From the NCBI GenBank assembly GCA_031288215.1, contig JAITRV010000124.1:1-11962 (forward strand): 11,962 nucleotides of DNA. The letters are read 5' to 3'. Shown piece by piece: positions 1-5,874 of the stretch (its first letter is position 1; every line of letters begins with the position of its first letter). Made by a program: the position numbers and the translations under genes. Below the pieces are notes generated by a model, which did no database searches, was not told the DNA's origin, and saw nothing but the letters and a program-made list of their open reading frames with translations. The stretch is from Spirochaetaceae bacterium (lineage in GTDB: Bacteria; Spirochaetota; Spirochaetia; Treponematales; Breznakiellaceae).

Positions 1-2141
1 GGTTCAGTCTTTGCGATGACCGCCTGCCTGATACCCGGCAGGAACACATAATCCCCCAATGAAAAGACCTTTTCATCGGAAACCAGCAGGGGCAGCATCC
101 CCCAGTTGATGAGATTGGAACGGTAGCGCTTGGTGGCGTACTCCCGGGCGAGATTCGCGGCGGCCCCCAGGACCCGCTGGCAGGACGCCGCCTGTTCCCG
201 GGCCGAGCCGTCCCCGGGCTTGGCGGCATAAATCGTACTGCCGATGCCGATGCGGGAAGCCTCAAGCGCCGCATAGGCGGGAAGGCCGCGGATTTTCCGC
301 AGCACCCCGAGGGTTTCTTCGTCCGGCTCGCCGGCCTGTCTGAGGGCTTCTGAACGCTGCACGGCCTTTGCCCGCCCGACATACGAGGGGTCCTTTCTGC
401 TCAGGGTAAACTCCGCAAGCCGCAGGGGGTTTGACCGGTACGACGAGGTTTCCCCCGAGGGGATCAGTTCATCGGTGGTGGTTACCGGGTCGGTAATATA
501 CGCGATAATCTTTAATAAAAGATTATCCGCCAGGGGCGGCATGGCCGGCCAGTCTTTAATATTCGGGCCGGAGATCAGGGGAACCGCCGCATCGGGCCGG
601 CCGGTCCCGTCGTAAACCCGCTTGTCGTAAATGGTCTTGTCGAAGAAATAGACCGGTTTCCCGTAGGACGCGTCAAGCTCCGTCGCCGCGGTGATCCGCC
701 CCTGGTTCAGGGCGGTGGCGGCGATTGAGCGGGCGTCCATCAGGGCGACCGTCGCAATCTGGCCTTCCCGGGGCTTGGAGCCCTCCCGGTTCGGGAAATT
801 ACGGGTCGCATGCCGGATCGACAGCTCTCCGTTGGCGGGGGTCTCCCCCGCGCCGAAACAGGGGCCGCAAAAGGCGGGATGAACCGTCGCCCCCGCCGCC
901 ATGAGCTTTGCCACGGCGCCGTTTTTTACCAGTTCCAAATAGGTAGGCTGGCTGTCGGGATACACGCAGAGGGAGAAGGCGCCTGAGCCGATGGATTTTC
1001 CCTCCAGGATGTCCGCGGCGGCCATGATATTGTCGAAAATGCCGCCGGAACACCCGGCGATGGCCCCCTGCTCCACCCAGACGCCGCCATCGCGGTATTT
1101 GTCCCGCAGCTTCAGGTCAAGGTCCGGAATGCCGAGGCTTTTGCGCCCTTCCGCTTCAACCTTTGCGAGAATATCGCCGGCATTGGCCCGGAAGTCCCGG
1201 AGGGTATACACGTTACTCGGATGAAAGGGCAGGGCGATACAGGGTTCAATGGTAGAAAGGTCCACATACACCAGGCCGTCATAATAGGCCGTCCGGGCAG
1301 GACTCAGTTCCCGATACGCCTCCGGGCGGCAGTGCGATTCAAAATAACGGCGCACCTCCTCATCGGTTTTCCAGATAGAACTCCAGCAGGCGGTTTCGGT
1401 GGTCATCACGTCAATGCCGTTCCGGAAATCCACCGGCAGCTTCGTGATCCCGTCCCCCACGAATTCCATCACCTTGTTTTTGGTATAGCCCTTCTCAAAT
1501 ACCGCCGCGATGATCGAAAGGGCCACGTCGTGGGGGCCGACCCCCGCAGGGGGGGTCCCGGTAAGATAGACCGCAACGACCTCGGGATAGGGGATATCGT
1601 AGGTTTTACCCACCAACTGTTTGGCAAGCTCCCCGCCCCCTTCGCCCACCGCCAGGGTACCCAGGGCGCCGTAACGGGTATGGCTGTCGGATCCGAGGAT
1701 CATCGCCCCGGCGGCGGCCATCATTTCCCGGTTATAGGTGTGGATCACCGCCAGATGGGGGGGCACGTAAATGCCGCCGTACTTGCGGGCCGCCGACAGG
1801 GCAAACTTATGATCATCCTCGTTGATGGTCCCCCCGACGGCGCAGAGGCTGTTGTGGCAGTTGGTCAGCACATAGGGAACCGGGAAACGGTCCATGCCGC
1901 TTGCCCGGGCGGTCTGAATAATGCCCACGTAGGTAATATCGTGGGAAGTCAGGGAATCAAAGCGGAGGCGGAGGTCTTCAAGGCCCTCGCCCTGCTGGTG
2001 GGCGGCCAAGATAGCGTGGGTTATCGTCCCCCGGCGGCCTTCTTCCGGCGAAACCTTGATCCCCGCCGCAGCCGCTTCGGCCTCCCGTACAATCCGATCC
2101 CCCTCCAACAAATAGACGCCGCTCTCATACAGTGTAATCAT
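1..2141 (-). CDS. Aconitase-family hydratase (YbhJ-like), 3' end missing
   Basis: This is an aconitase-superfamily [4Fe-4S] hydratase; 713 codons are present and the C-terminus lies beyond the left edge. YbhJ-type relatives have about 750 residues, so roughly 40 are missing. Visible motifs: TNCHNSLC (93-100), GSDSHT (150-155), and cluster cysteines C364 (AGCSGG) and C425/C428 (FCGPCFG), at the usual aconitase spacing. RNFPNREG (447-454) resembles the aconitase substrate-arginine segment. A swivel-domain motif, YRSNLINWGMLPLL, lies near residue 685. The cysteine motif reads GCSGG instead of the GSCTN of true aconitases, which places it in the uncharacterised YbhJ-like branch; the substrate is unknown. 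The ATG at 2141 is preceded by AGAGG 8 bases upstream. It lies 125 bases downstream of tctA on the same strand, which suggests it acts on the acid imported by TctABC (inference). The family call is firm; the reaction is not. Confidence 0.9.
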   Translation of the reverse strand, partial: MITLYESGVYLLEGDRIVREAEAAAAGIKVSPEEGRRGTITHAILAAHQQGEGLEDLRLRFDSLTSHDITYVGIIQTARASGMDRFPVPYVLTNCHNSLCAVGGTINEDDHKFALSAARKYGGIYVPPHLAVIHTYNREMMAAAGAMILGSDSHTRYGALGTLAVGEGGGELAKQLVGKTYDIPYPEVVAVYLTGTPPAGVGPHDVALSIIAAVFEKGYTKNKVMEFVGDGITKLPVDFRNGIDVMTTETACWSSIWKTDEEVRRYFESHCRPEAYRELSPARTAYYDGLVYVDLSTIEPCIALPFHPSNVYTLRDFRANAGDILAKVEAEGRKSLGIPDLDLKLRDKYRDGGVWVEQGAIAGCSGGIFDNIMAAADILEGKSIGSGAFSLCVYPDSQPTYLELVKNGAVAKLMAAGATVHPAFCGPCFGAGETPANGELSIRHATRNFPNREGSKPREGQIATVALMDARSIAATALNQGRITAATELDASYGKPVYFFDKTIYDKRVYDGTGRPDAAVPLISGPNIKDWPAMPPLADNLLLKIIAYITDPVTTTDELIPSGETSSYRSNPLRLAEFTLSRKDPSYVGRAKAVQRSEALRQAGEPDEETLGVLRKIRGLPAYAALEASRIGIGSTIYAAKPGDGSAREQAASCQRVLGAAANLAREYATKRYRSNLINWGMLPLLVSDEKVFSLGDYVFLPGIRQAVIAKTE

Positions 2142-2174
2142 AGATAGTTCCTCTCGTTCTTTCACATAATTTTA

Positions 2175-2256
2175 CCCCGTCAAAACGGGGGAGGGGTTGA
2201 AGCAGGAGGGGGGCGCTGCCCCCCACACCCCCCGCCGGGGGGCCGGAAGCCCCCCC
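2175..2256. repeat. GC-rich palindrome cluster between tctA and the hydratase
   Basis: The 125-base gap holds consecutive perfect inverted repeats: CCCCGT/ACGGGG with a CAAA loop (2175-2190), GGGGGGC/GCCCCCC with a 3-base loop (2208-2224), CCCCCC/GGGGGG with a 3-base loop (2228-2242), and GGGGGG (2237-2242) with CCCCCC (2251-2256). The G-run at 2237-2242 can pair with either neighbouring C-run but not both, so alternative folds exist. No clear T-run follows on the minus strand, so a classical terminator is not supported. Likely roles are mRNA stabilisation or attenuation between tctA and the hydratase, or a dispersed REP-like intergenic repeat. Confidence 0.6.
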
Positions 2257-2266
2257 GTCCCCCCAT

Positions 2267-3775
2267 TTACGCGGCTTTTTTCCGCTTTGCCAGGAGGGGC
2301 TTTATCACCGGACTGAACAGCACCGCAAGGCATACCACCAGGATGAGGCCGGTCACCGGCCGGGAGATAATATTGCCCGTGGCCTGCCAGAAGGTATCCC
2401 CGGAAACAATCGTGTACGCCCGCCGGAGGTTGGACTCGCAGATAACCCCCAGCACCAGGCCGAGGATCATGGCGGAACTGTTGAGCTTGCAGCTCACGAA
2501 CACAAAGCCCAGGAGCCCCGCGAAGGCCATCAGGATGACGTCCACGGAGATATTTTTGGTGGCAAAGGCGCCGATAGCGGCAAGCATGATGATGGTGGGC
2601 CCCAAAACACTATAGGGAACCTTCAGGATCTGCACAAAAATCTTGGCGATGATCATGGCCGCAAAGACCATCACGATGTTCGACACAAACATGGACGCAA
2701 AGGTCGCGGAGAGAAACCGGGGCTGGTTGACCAGCAGCAAGGGGCCCATGGTGACCCCCTTCAAGACCAGGGCGGACATGAGGACCGCCGCCGCGTTGCC
2801 CCCGGGGATGCCCAGGGACAGGAGGGGCACCATCGAACCGCCGGTCGCGGCGTTGTTCCCCGTCTCAGGAGCGGCAATCCCGTCAAGAATACCGGTTCCG
2901 AACTTTTCAGGATATTTCGACATCTTCTGCTCCATGGAGTAACAGAGGAAGGCGGCGATGGTTGCCCCCGCGCCGGGCAGGATGCCGACCACCGTTCCCA
3001 CAATAGCGCAGCGCAGAACCGTCCATTTTACCGAAAGCATCTCTTTCAGGGAGGGCATCACGGTTTTCATCTTTGCCTGGTTCCCCACCGCGTCCAGCTT
3101 GGAGCGCTTTTCCGTCTGTTTCAAAACCTCGGTAACCGCGAAAAACCCGATCAGCACCGGAATCATCTCGATCCCCGAGGTTAAAAACCGGGAACCAAAG
3201 GTAAGCCGGGGAACCCCCAGAAGGGGGTCGAGGCCGATACAGGCCAGGACCAGCCCGATGAGGCCGGACATAATGGTCCGGCAAATATTGTCGCTTTCAA
3301 GGCTGGTGAGAATCGAAAGCCCCATAAAGGAGATGGCGAACAGCTCCGAGGGGCCGAAACTCAACGCCGCCTGGGTTAATTGGGGGCTTAAGAGCAGCAT
3401 ACAGAAGGCCGCGAACATGCCGCCGATGGCCGAACAGATAAGCTGCATCCCCAGGGCCTTTCCCGCTTCTCCCCGCTGGGCCATGGGGTATCCGTCGTAG
3501 GTCGTCGGGGCGCTGGAGGGTACCCCGGGAATCTTAAACAGAATCGCCGTCATTCCCCCGCCGGTGATGGAGGCGCAATAAATGGAAACTAAGAAGGCGA
3601 TAGCGCTGACCGCGTCCATCCGGTAGGTGAAAGGAATCCCCAAGGCCACCGCCATGGTGGCGCTCACCCCCGGCAGGGCGCCGAAGATGGTACCTAAAAA
3701 GACGGCAAAGATAATGAGCAGAAACATTTTCGGCGCGAATACTATCGCGAATCCGCTGGTTAATAAATCTAACAT
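2267..3775 (-). CDS. tctA: Tripartite tricarboxylate transporter, large membrane subunit TctA
   Basis: This is the 12-TM-class permease of a TTT-family transporter. It works with TctB and a periplasmic TctC to import citrate-like carboxylates using an ion gradient. At 502 residues it has the usual family length. Signature segments are present in both halves of the internally duplicated fold: GALPGVSATMAVAL (32-45), PGVPSSAPTTYDGYPMA (83-99), GILPGAGATIAAFL (264-277), AAPETGNNAATGG (301-313) and LGIPGG (321-326). Almost all the rest is hydrophobic helices. The ATG at 3775 has GAGGAA (3781-3786) overlapping the tctB stop, and only 9 bases separate the two genes, so translation is probably coupled. 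TTT permeases accept varied carboxylates, so citrate is not proven. The neighbouring aconitase-like hydratase supports a tricarboxylate. Confidence 0.96.
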   Translation of the reverse strand: MLDLLTSGFAIVFAPKMFLLIIFAVFLGTIFGALPGVSATMAVALGIPFTYRMDAVSAIAFLVSIYCASITGGGMTAILFKIPGVPSSAPTTYDGYPMAQRGEAGKALGMQLICSAIGGMFAAFCMLLLSPQLTQAALSFGPSELFAISFMGLSILTSLESDNICRTIMSGLIGLVLACIGLDPLLGVPRLTFGSRFLTSGIEMIPVLIGFFAVTEVLKQTEKRSKLDAVGNQAKMKTVMPSLKEMLSVKWTVLRCAIVGTVVGILPGAGATIAAFLCYSMEQKMSKYPEKFGTGILDGIAAPETGNNAATGGSMVPLLSLGIPGGNAAAVLMSALVLKGVTMGPLLLVNQPRFLSATFASMFVSNIVMVFAAMIIAKIFVQILKVPYSVLGPTIIMLAAIGAFATKNISVDVILMAFAGLLGFVFVSCKLNSSAMILGLVLGVICESNLRRAYTIVSGDTFWQATGNIISRPVTGLILVVCLAVLFSPVIKPLLAKRKKAA

Positions 3776-3784
3776 GGCTATTCC

Positions 3785-4309
3785 TCACTTGAATATTTGA
3801 AAAAGGGATTCCAGCGCCAAGGCCGCGTTTCGCAGGAACGGAACATATCCCCGGGGAAGCATGATCCCCAAAAACACCGAAAAACCGATATAGAGCAGCA
3901 TGGTGATAAGCGCCGAAGTGAGGAACATTCTCACCGGACGCCTTTCCCCTAACAGGAACCCGTATCCTCCCAAAAACAAGAGACAGGTAACGAGAAAACC
4001 CAGGGGTTCATAGAGGAACGCCATGACCACGAGCAGGATCATCCCAAAAAAGAGCTTGCTTCTCACAAAACGAACAAGTCCGGGAAGAAAGTCCGCAAAC
4101 GCCCGGGCGATTTCTTCTTTTTTATGTTTTCTAAAATAGGTAACGAGATTCCAGCCAATGGCAATTATCAATAAGAAAAGTAACGCCTGCGGCCATTGTT
4201 CCGCACCCAGTTCATTGTCGGCGGATTTCGGCATGGTCGCTCCCACCTGCCAGAAACAGAATACGGAAAAAATCAACAAAAGAATATTAACGATGAGTTC
4301 TAAGGCCAT
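3785..4309 (-). CDS. tctB: Tripartite tricarboxylate transporter, small membrane subunit TctB
   Basis: This is the small integral-membrane partner of TctA in the TTT importer, 174 residues, typical for the family. Hydrophobic segments lie at about residues 3-22, 39-59, 86-100, 103-120 and 128-150. The C-terminal GIMLPRGYVPF (148-158) matches the conserved LP-G motif near the end of TctB proteins. I chose the ATG at 4309, which reads MALELIV, because AGGAG sits 8 bases upstream at 4318-4322. A longer in-frame version from 4366 would add 19 residues that run through the ribosome-binding site and spoil the first membrane segment. It lies between tctC (107 bases upstream) and tctA (9 bases downstream). 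TctB is poorly conserved in sequence, so the call rests on size, membrane pattern and gene order. Confidence 0.9.
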   Translation of the reverse strand: MALELIVNILLLIFSVFCFWQVGATMPKSADNELGAEQWPQALLFLLIIAIGWNLVTYFRKHKKEEIARAFADFLPGLVRFVRSKLFFGMILLVVMAFLYEPLGFLVTCLLFLGGYGFLLGERRPVRMFLTSALITMLLYIGFSVFLGIMLPRGYVPFLRNAALALESLFQIFK

Positions 4310-4317
4310 TTCCAAAT

Positions 4318-4322
4318 CTCCT
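4318..4322 (-). promoter_or_regulatory. Ribosome-binding site of tctB
   Basis: AGGAG, read on the minus strand, lies 8 bases before the ATG at 4309. It fixes the start of tctB and argues against the longer in-frame version from 4366. Confidence 0.75.
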
Positions 4323-4349
4323 GCAAAGAACCGTCCCAAAAGCACGGAA

Positions 4350-4390
4350 GGCACGGCCTTCACCACGACATCCCCGGCGAATGCCGTGCC
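4350..4390 (-). repeat. Inverted repeat in the tctC-tctB gap
   Basis: GGCACGGC (4350-4357) and GCCGTGCC (4383-4390) are perfect 8-base inverted arms around a 25-base loop, in the 107-base gap between tctC and tctB. No T-run follows. In transporter operons, stem-loops after the binding-protein gene often stabilise the upstream message, so the binding protein is made in excess over the permease. That role here is inference. Confidence 0.5.
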
Positions 4391-4416
4391 CCCGCTCTTT
4401 CAACGGAATTATGATA

Positions 4417-5454
4417 CTATTTTAAAATGCCGATGGCTTTTAAATAGTCCGTAAATACCACATATTCGCTCTCCGCCAGGGCGGTCGTCTCCCCGGCAGT
4501 GGCATATCCCGGCCGGTCCAGATACGAGAAATTGGTCAGGAATTCCTGATAGGCGGGCATCTCCCAGGCCTGCTTCAGCGCCGCCGCCAGGGAATCCACC
4601 GCCGCTTGGGGAGTATCGGTCCGGGCGTAGATGGCCCGCCAGGGTCCAATATAGGAATCGATCCCCAATTCCCCGGTACAGGGAACATTCGGCACCACGG
4701 ACACCCGGTTTTCCGACATCGCCACCAGCGGAATAATATCCCCCGAATCGACCAGCCCCTTGATCTCCTCCGCTCCGGTGACGGCCAACGCGAGGTGCCC
4801 GCCCACCAGGGCGCTGCTTACTTCCGCGCCGCCGCCGTAACTGACGGTTTTGATGTACTTCTCCACATCCTAGATATCGACCCTAAGTCCCGCCGCGAGG
4901 GTCTGCTTCATGGAGGCCGAATCCTGTCCCGTAGCGGTAAGCATACCGCAGGAAAGCTCCTGGGGATGGCTTTTCGCGTACTCAAGCAGTCCCTGAAAAT
5001 CCTGGAATTTTCCCTGCATTGATTTTTTGGAAGATATGATCAGATTGGTCGAGTGGACCAGCTTGGCGACCGGACGGAATTCTTTCCGGTAATCCACCGG
5101 CAGGATCTTCTGCAAATCCAACAAAATGATCGATTGGGTGGTGAGAACATAGGTGTAGCCGTCCGCGGGCTGCCGGGAAGTGAACTGTATCCCGTTCGCG
5201 CCTCCCGCGCCTTCCACGTTGACGATCTCCACGGGAACCCCCAGGATGTCCTGCAACAGGGGCTGTAGGGGCCTCAACGTCCCGTCCGCGCCGCCGCCTA
5301 CTCCCCAGGGACAGACCAGGGTAACCTTCCGTTCCCATTTCCATTCCCCATCCCCTGTTTCCCGGGCGCTTTGCCCCGAGCCCTTTCCGCTGCAACCGGC
5401 CAAGACACCGGCAATCACAAGAACCGCAAAGATACCAATGATCGGTCTTTTCAT
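4417..5454 (-). pseudogene. tctC: Tricarboxylate-binding lipoprotein TctC, interrupted by in-frame TAG
   Basis: This is the extracytoplasmic solute receptor of the TTT transporter, expected to tether to the membrane and hand a carboxylate to TctAB. The full frame is 345 codons, normal for TctC. It begins with a lipoprotein signal: MKRP, a hydrophobic core, then LAGC with Cys21. Family motifs follow: CPWGVGGGAD (48-57), VEGAGGANG (80-88) and PADGYT (96-101). A TAG at 4870-4872 (codon 195) stops the frame. The same frame then continues with typical TctC sequence, such as VSYGGGAEVSSALVGGH, to its own TAG at 4417. There is no frameshift, only one nonsense codon, so the lesion is recent or a base-call error; AAG, CAG or GAG would each restore it by one change. 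I chose the ATG at 5454 because GGAGG (5464-5468) lies 9 bases upstream; the ATG at 5472 overlaps that site. A truncated 194-residue product would lack the second lobe. Confidence 0.88.
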
Positions 5455-5463
5455 AATAACACT

Positions 5464-5468
5464 CCTCC
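5464..5468 (-). promoter_or_regulatory. Ribosome-binding site of tctC
   Basis: GGAGG on the minus strand, 9 bases before the ATG at 5454, decides the tctC start. It begins only 4 bases after the leader hairpin 5473-5510, so folding there could affect ribosome access. Confidence 0.8.
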
Positions 5469-5472
5469 GCAT

Positions 5473-5510
5473 GCGGTAGTTCGCCTCTCTTTCGTATGCG
5501 AAACTACCGC
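5473..5510 (-). promoter_or_regulatory. Leader hairpin just upstream of the tctC ribosome-binding site
   Basis: GCGGTAGTTCGC (5473-5484) and GCGAAACTACCGC (5498-5510) are inverted arms, complementary except for one bulged base, around a 13-base loop. It is the strongest stem in the leader. It could be an RNA switch, a stabilising 5' stem or a DNA operator; the sequence cannot separate these. Confidence 0.65.
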
Positions 5511-5583
5511 TCCTTTATGTACAGGACAACGCCTGTATCCCAACGCGGATACCAATCCGCGAAGAATCCATGAGAAAAAAACA

Positions 5584-5597
5584 CCTCTGTCGGACTA
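5584..5597. repeat. Direct repeat copy B (CCTCTRTCGGACTA)
   Basis: CCTCTGTCGGACTA at 5584-5597 matches CCTCTATCGGACTA at 5761-5774 in 13 of 14 positions, in the same orientation, with 177 bases between their first bases. Both copies lie inside the predicted tct leader. A paired regulator-binding site is possible. Confidence 0.55.
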
Positions 5598-5720
5598 AAA
5601 ACAACACACCGGCAACATAACGCCCCGCTGTCCATGTTTTGGCCGCATCACCCCAAAACAAGCCCCGCTTCCCGGTATGCTTTCCTACAAACCATTGTCT
5701 TTTTATGATGCTTATCCTTA

Positions 5721-5743
5721 TTATACGCACACTTATACGCACA
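5721..5743. repeat. Tandem 11-base repeat TTATACGCACA
   Basis: Two exact copies of TTATACGCACA (5721-5731 and 5733-5743) are separated by one base, a 12-base period. On the minus strand the left copy ends in an exact TATAAT (5725-5720), a possible second -10 box for the tct operon. I see no good -35 at 16-18 bases. Confidence 0.6.
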
Positions 5744-5760
5744 TATCATCATCAATCCGT

Positions 5761-5774
5761 CCTCTATCGGACTA
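5761..5774. repeat. Direct repeat copy A (CCTCTRTCGGACTA)
   Basis: This is the partner of 5584-5597, at about +10 to +23 from the predicted tct transcription start. It also lies inside a GTCC-N6-GGAC inverted repeat (5759-5772), which the other copy lacks. Confidence 0.55.
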
Positions 5775-5783
5775 TTTCATAAT

Positions 5784-5798
5784 GGGTATAGTATACCC
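5784..5798. promoter_or_regulatory. Operator-like palindrome over the tct -10 box
   Basis: GGGTATA-G-TATACCC is a perfect 7-base inverted repeat around one base. It covers the -10 hexamer of the tct promoter, where a bound protein would block RNA polymerase. No regulator gene is in the window, so the binder is unknown. Confidence 0.55.
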
Positions 5799-5818
5799 TG
5801 TTTCTCCCCCGCTGTCAA
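5790..5818 (-). promoter_or_regulatory. Sigma70-type promoter of the tct operon
   Basis: On the minus strand, TTGACA (5818-5813) is a perfect -35 box. It is followed by an exact 17-base spacer and TATACT (5795-5790), a 5-of-6 -10 box. This is the best promoter match I found. It sits 57 bases past the stop of the CHASE2 gene and reads toward tctC. The predicted start is near 5783. Confidence 0.8.
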
Positions 5819-5847
5819 GATTTACCTTTCAGCGCCGGTCATTGTAT

Positions 5848-5861
5848 ATGACACCTGTCAT
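5848..5861. promoter_or_regulatory. Palindrome upstream of the tct promoter
   Basis: ATGACA-CC-TGTCAT is a perfect inverted repeat with its centre at about -71 from the predicted tct start, a usual position for an activator. A further GTCAT at 5838-5842 extends the series to GTCAT-N5-ATGAC-N4-GTCAT. It resembles no regulator site I can name with confidence. Confidence 0.5.
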
Positions 5862-5874
5862 CTCTCCGTCCGCT

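Larger units (their letters stand above)
5455..5783 (-). promoter_or_regulatory. Long structured 5' leader of the tct operon
   Basis: If the promoter at 5790-5818 is used, transcription starts near 5783 and leaves about 330 untranslated bases before tctC. The leader carries four stem-loops: 5635-5660 (TGTTTTGG/CCAAAACA, 8 bp), 5544-5561 (CGCGGAT/ATCCGCG, 7 bp), 5521-5536 (ACAGG/CCTGT, 5 bp) and 5473-5510. It also has a U-run at 5574-5581 without a convincing stem before it. I recognise no known riboswitch class. The only open frame of note here (5515-5742, GTG start) has no ribosome-binding site and no recognisable protein. Confidence 0.5.

Noticed and set aside
1221..2147. Plus-strand 308-codon open frame
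   Set aside because: It is antisense to the aconitase-family gene, whose motifs are unmistakable on the minus strand. High G/C at third positions removes stop codons from the opposite strand.
4417..4866. Second half of tctC as an independent gene starting at GTG 4866
   Set aside because: It has no signal peptide and begins mid-domain, in the same frame as the upstream half; it is the remainder of tctC after a nonsense codon.
4870..4872. TAG read through as pyrrolysine or by suppression
   Set aside because: TctC proteins have no catalytic need for pyrrolysine, and TAG ends at least three genes in this window. Nothing here supports recoding.
5574..5600. Rho-independent attenuator at the U-run of the tct leader
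   Set aside because: There is a run of U on the minus strand, but I find no stable stem directly before it.
5515..5742. Minus-strand 75-codon frame in the tct leader as a leader peptide or small gene
   Set aside because: It starts at GTG inside the tandem repeat, has no ribosome-binding site and shows no recognisable protein features.
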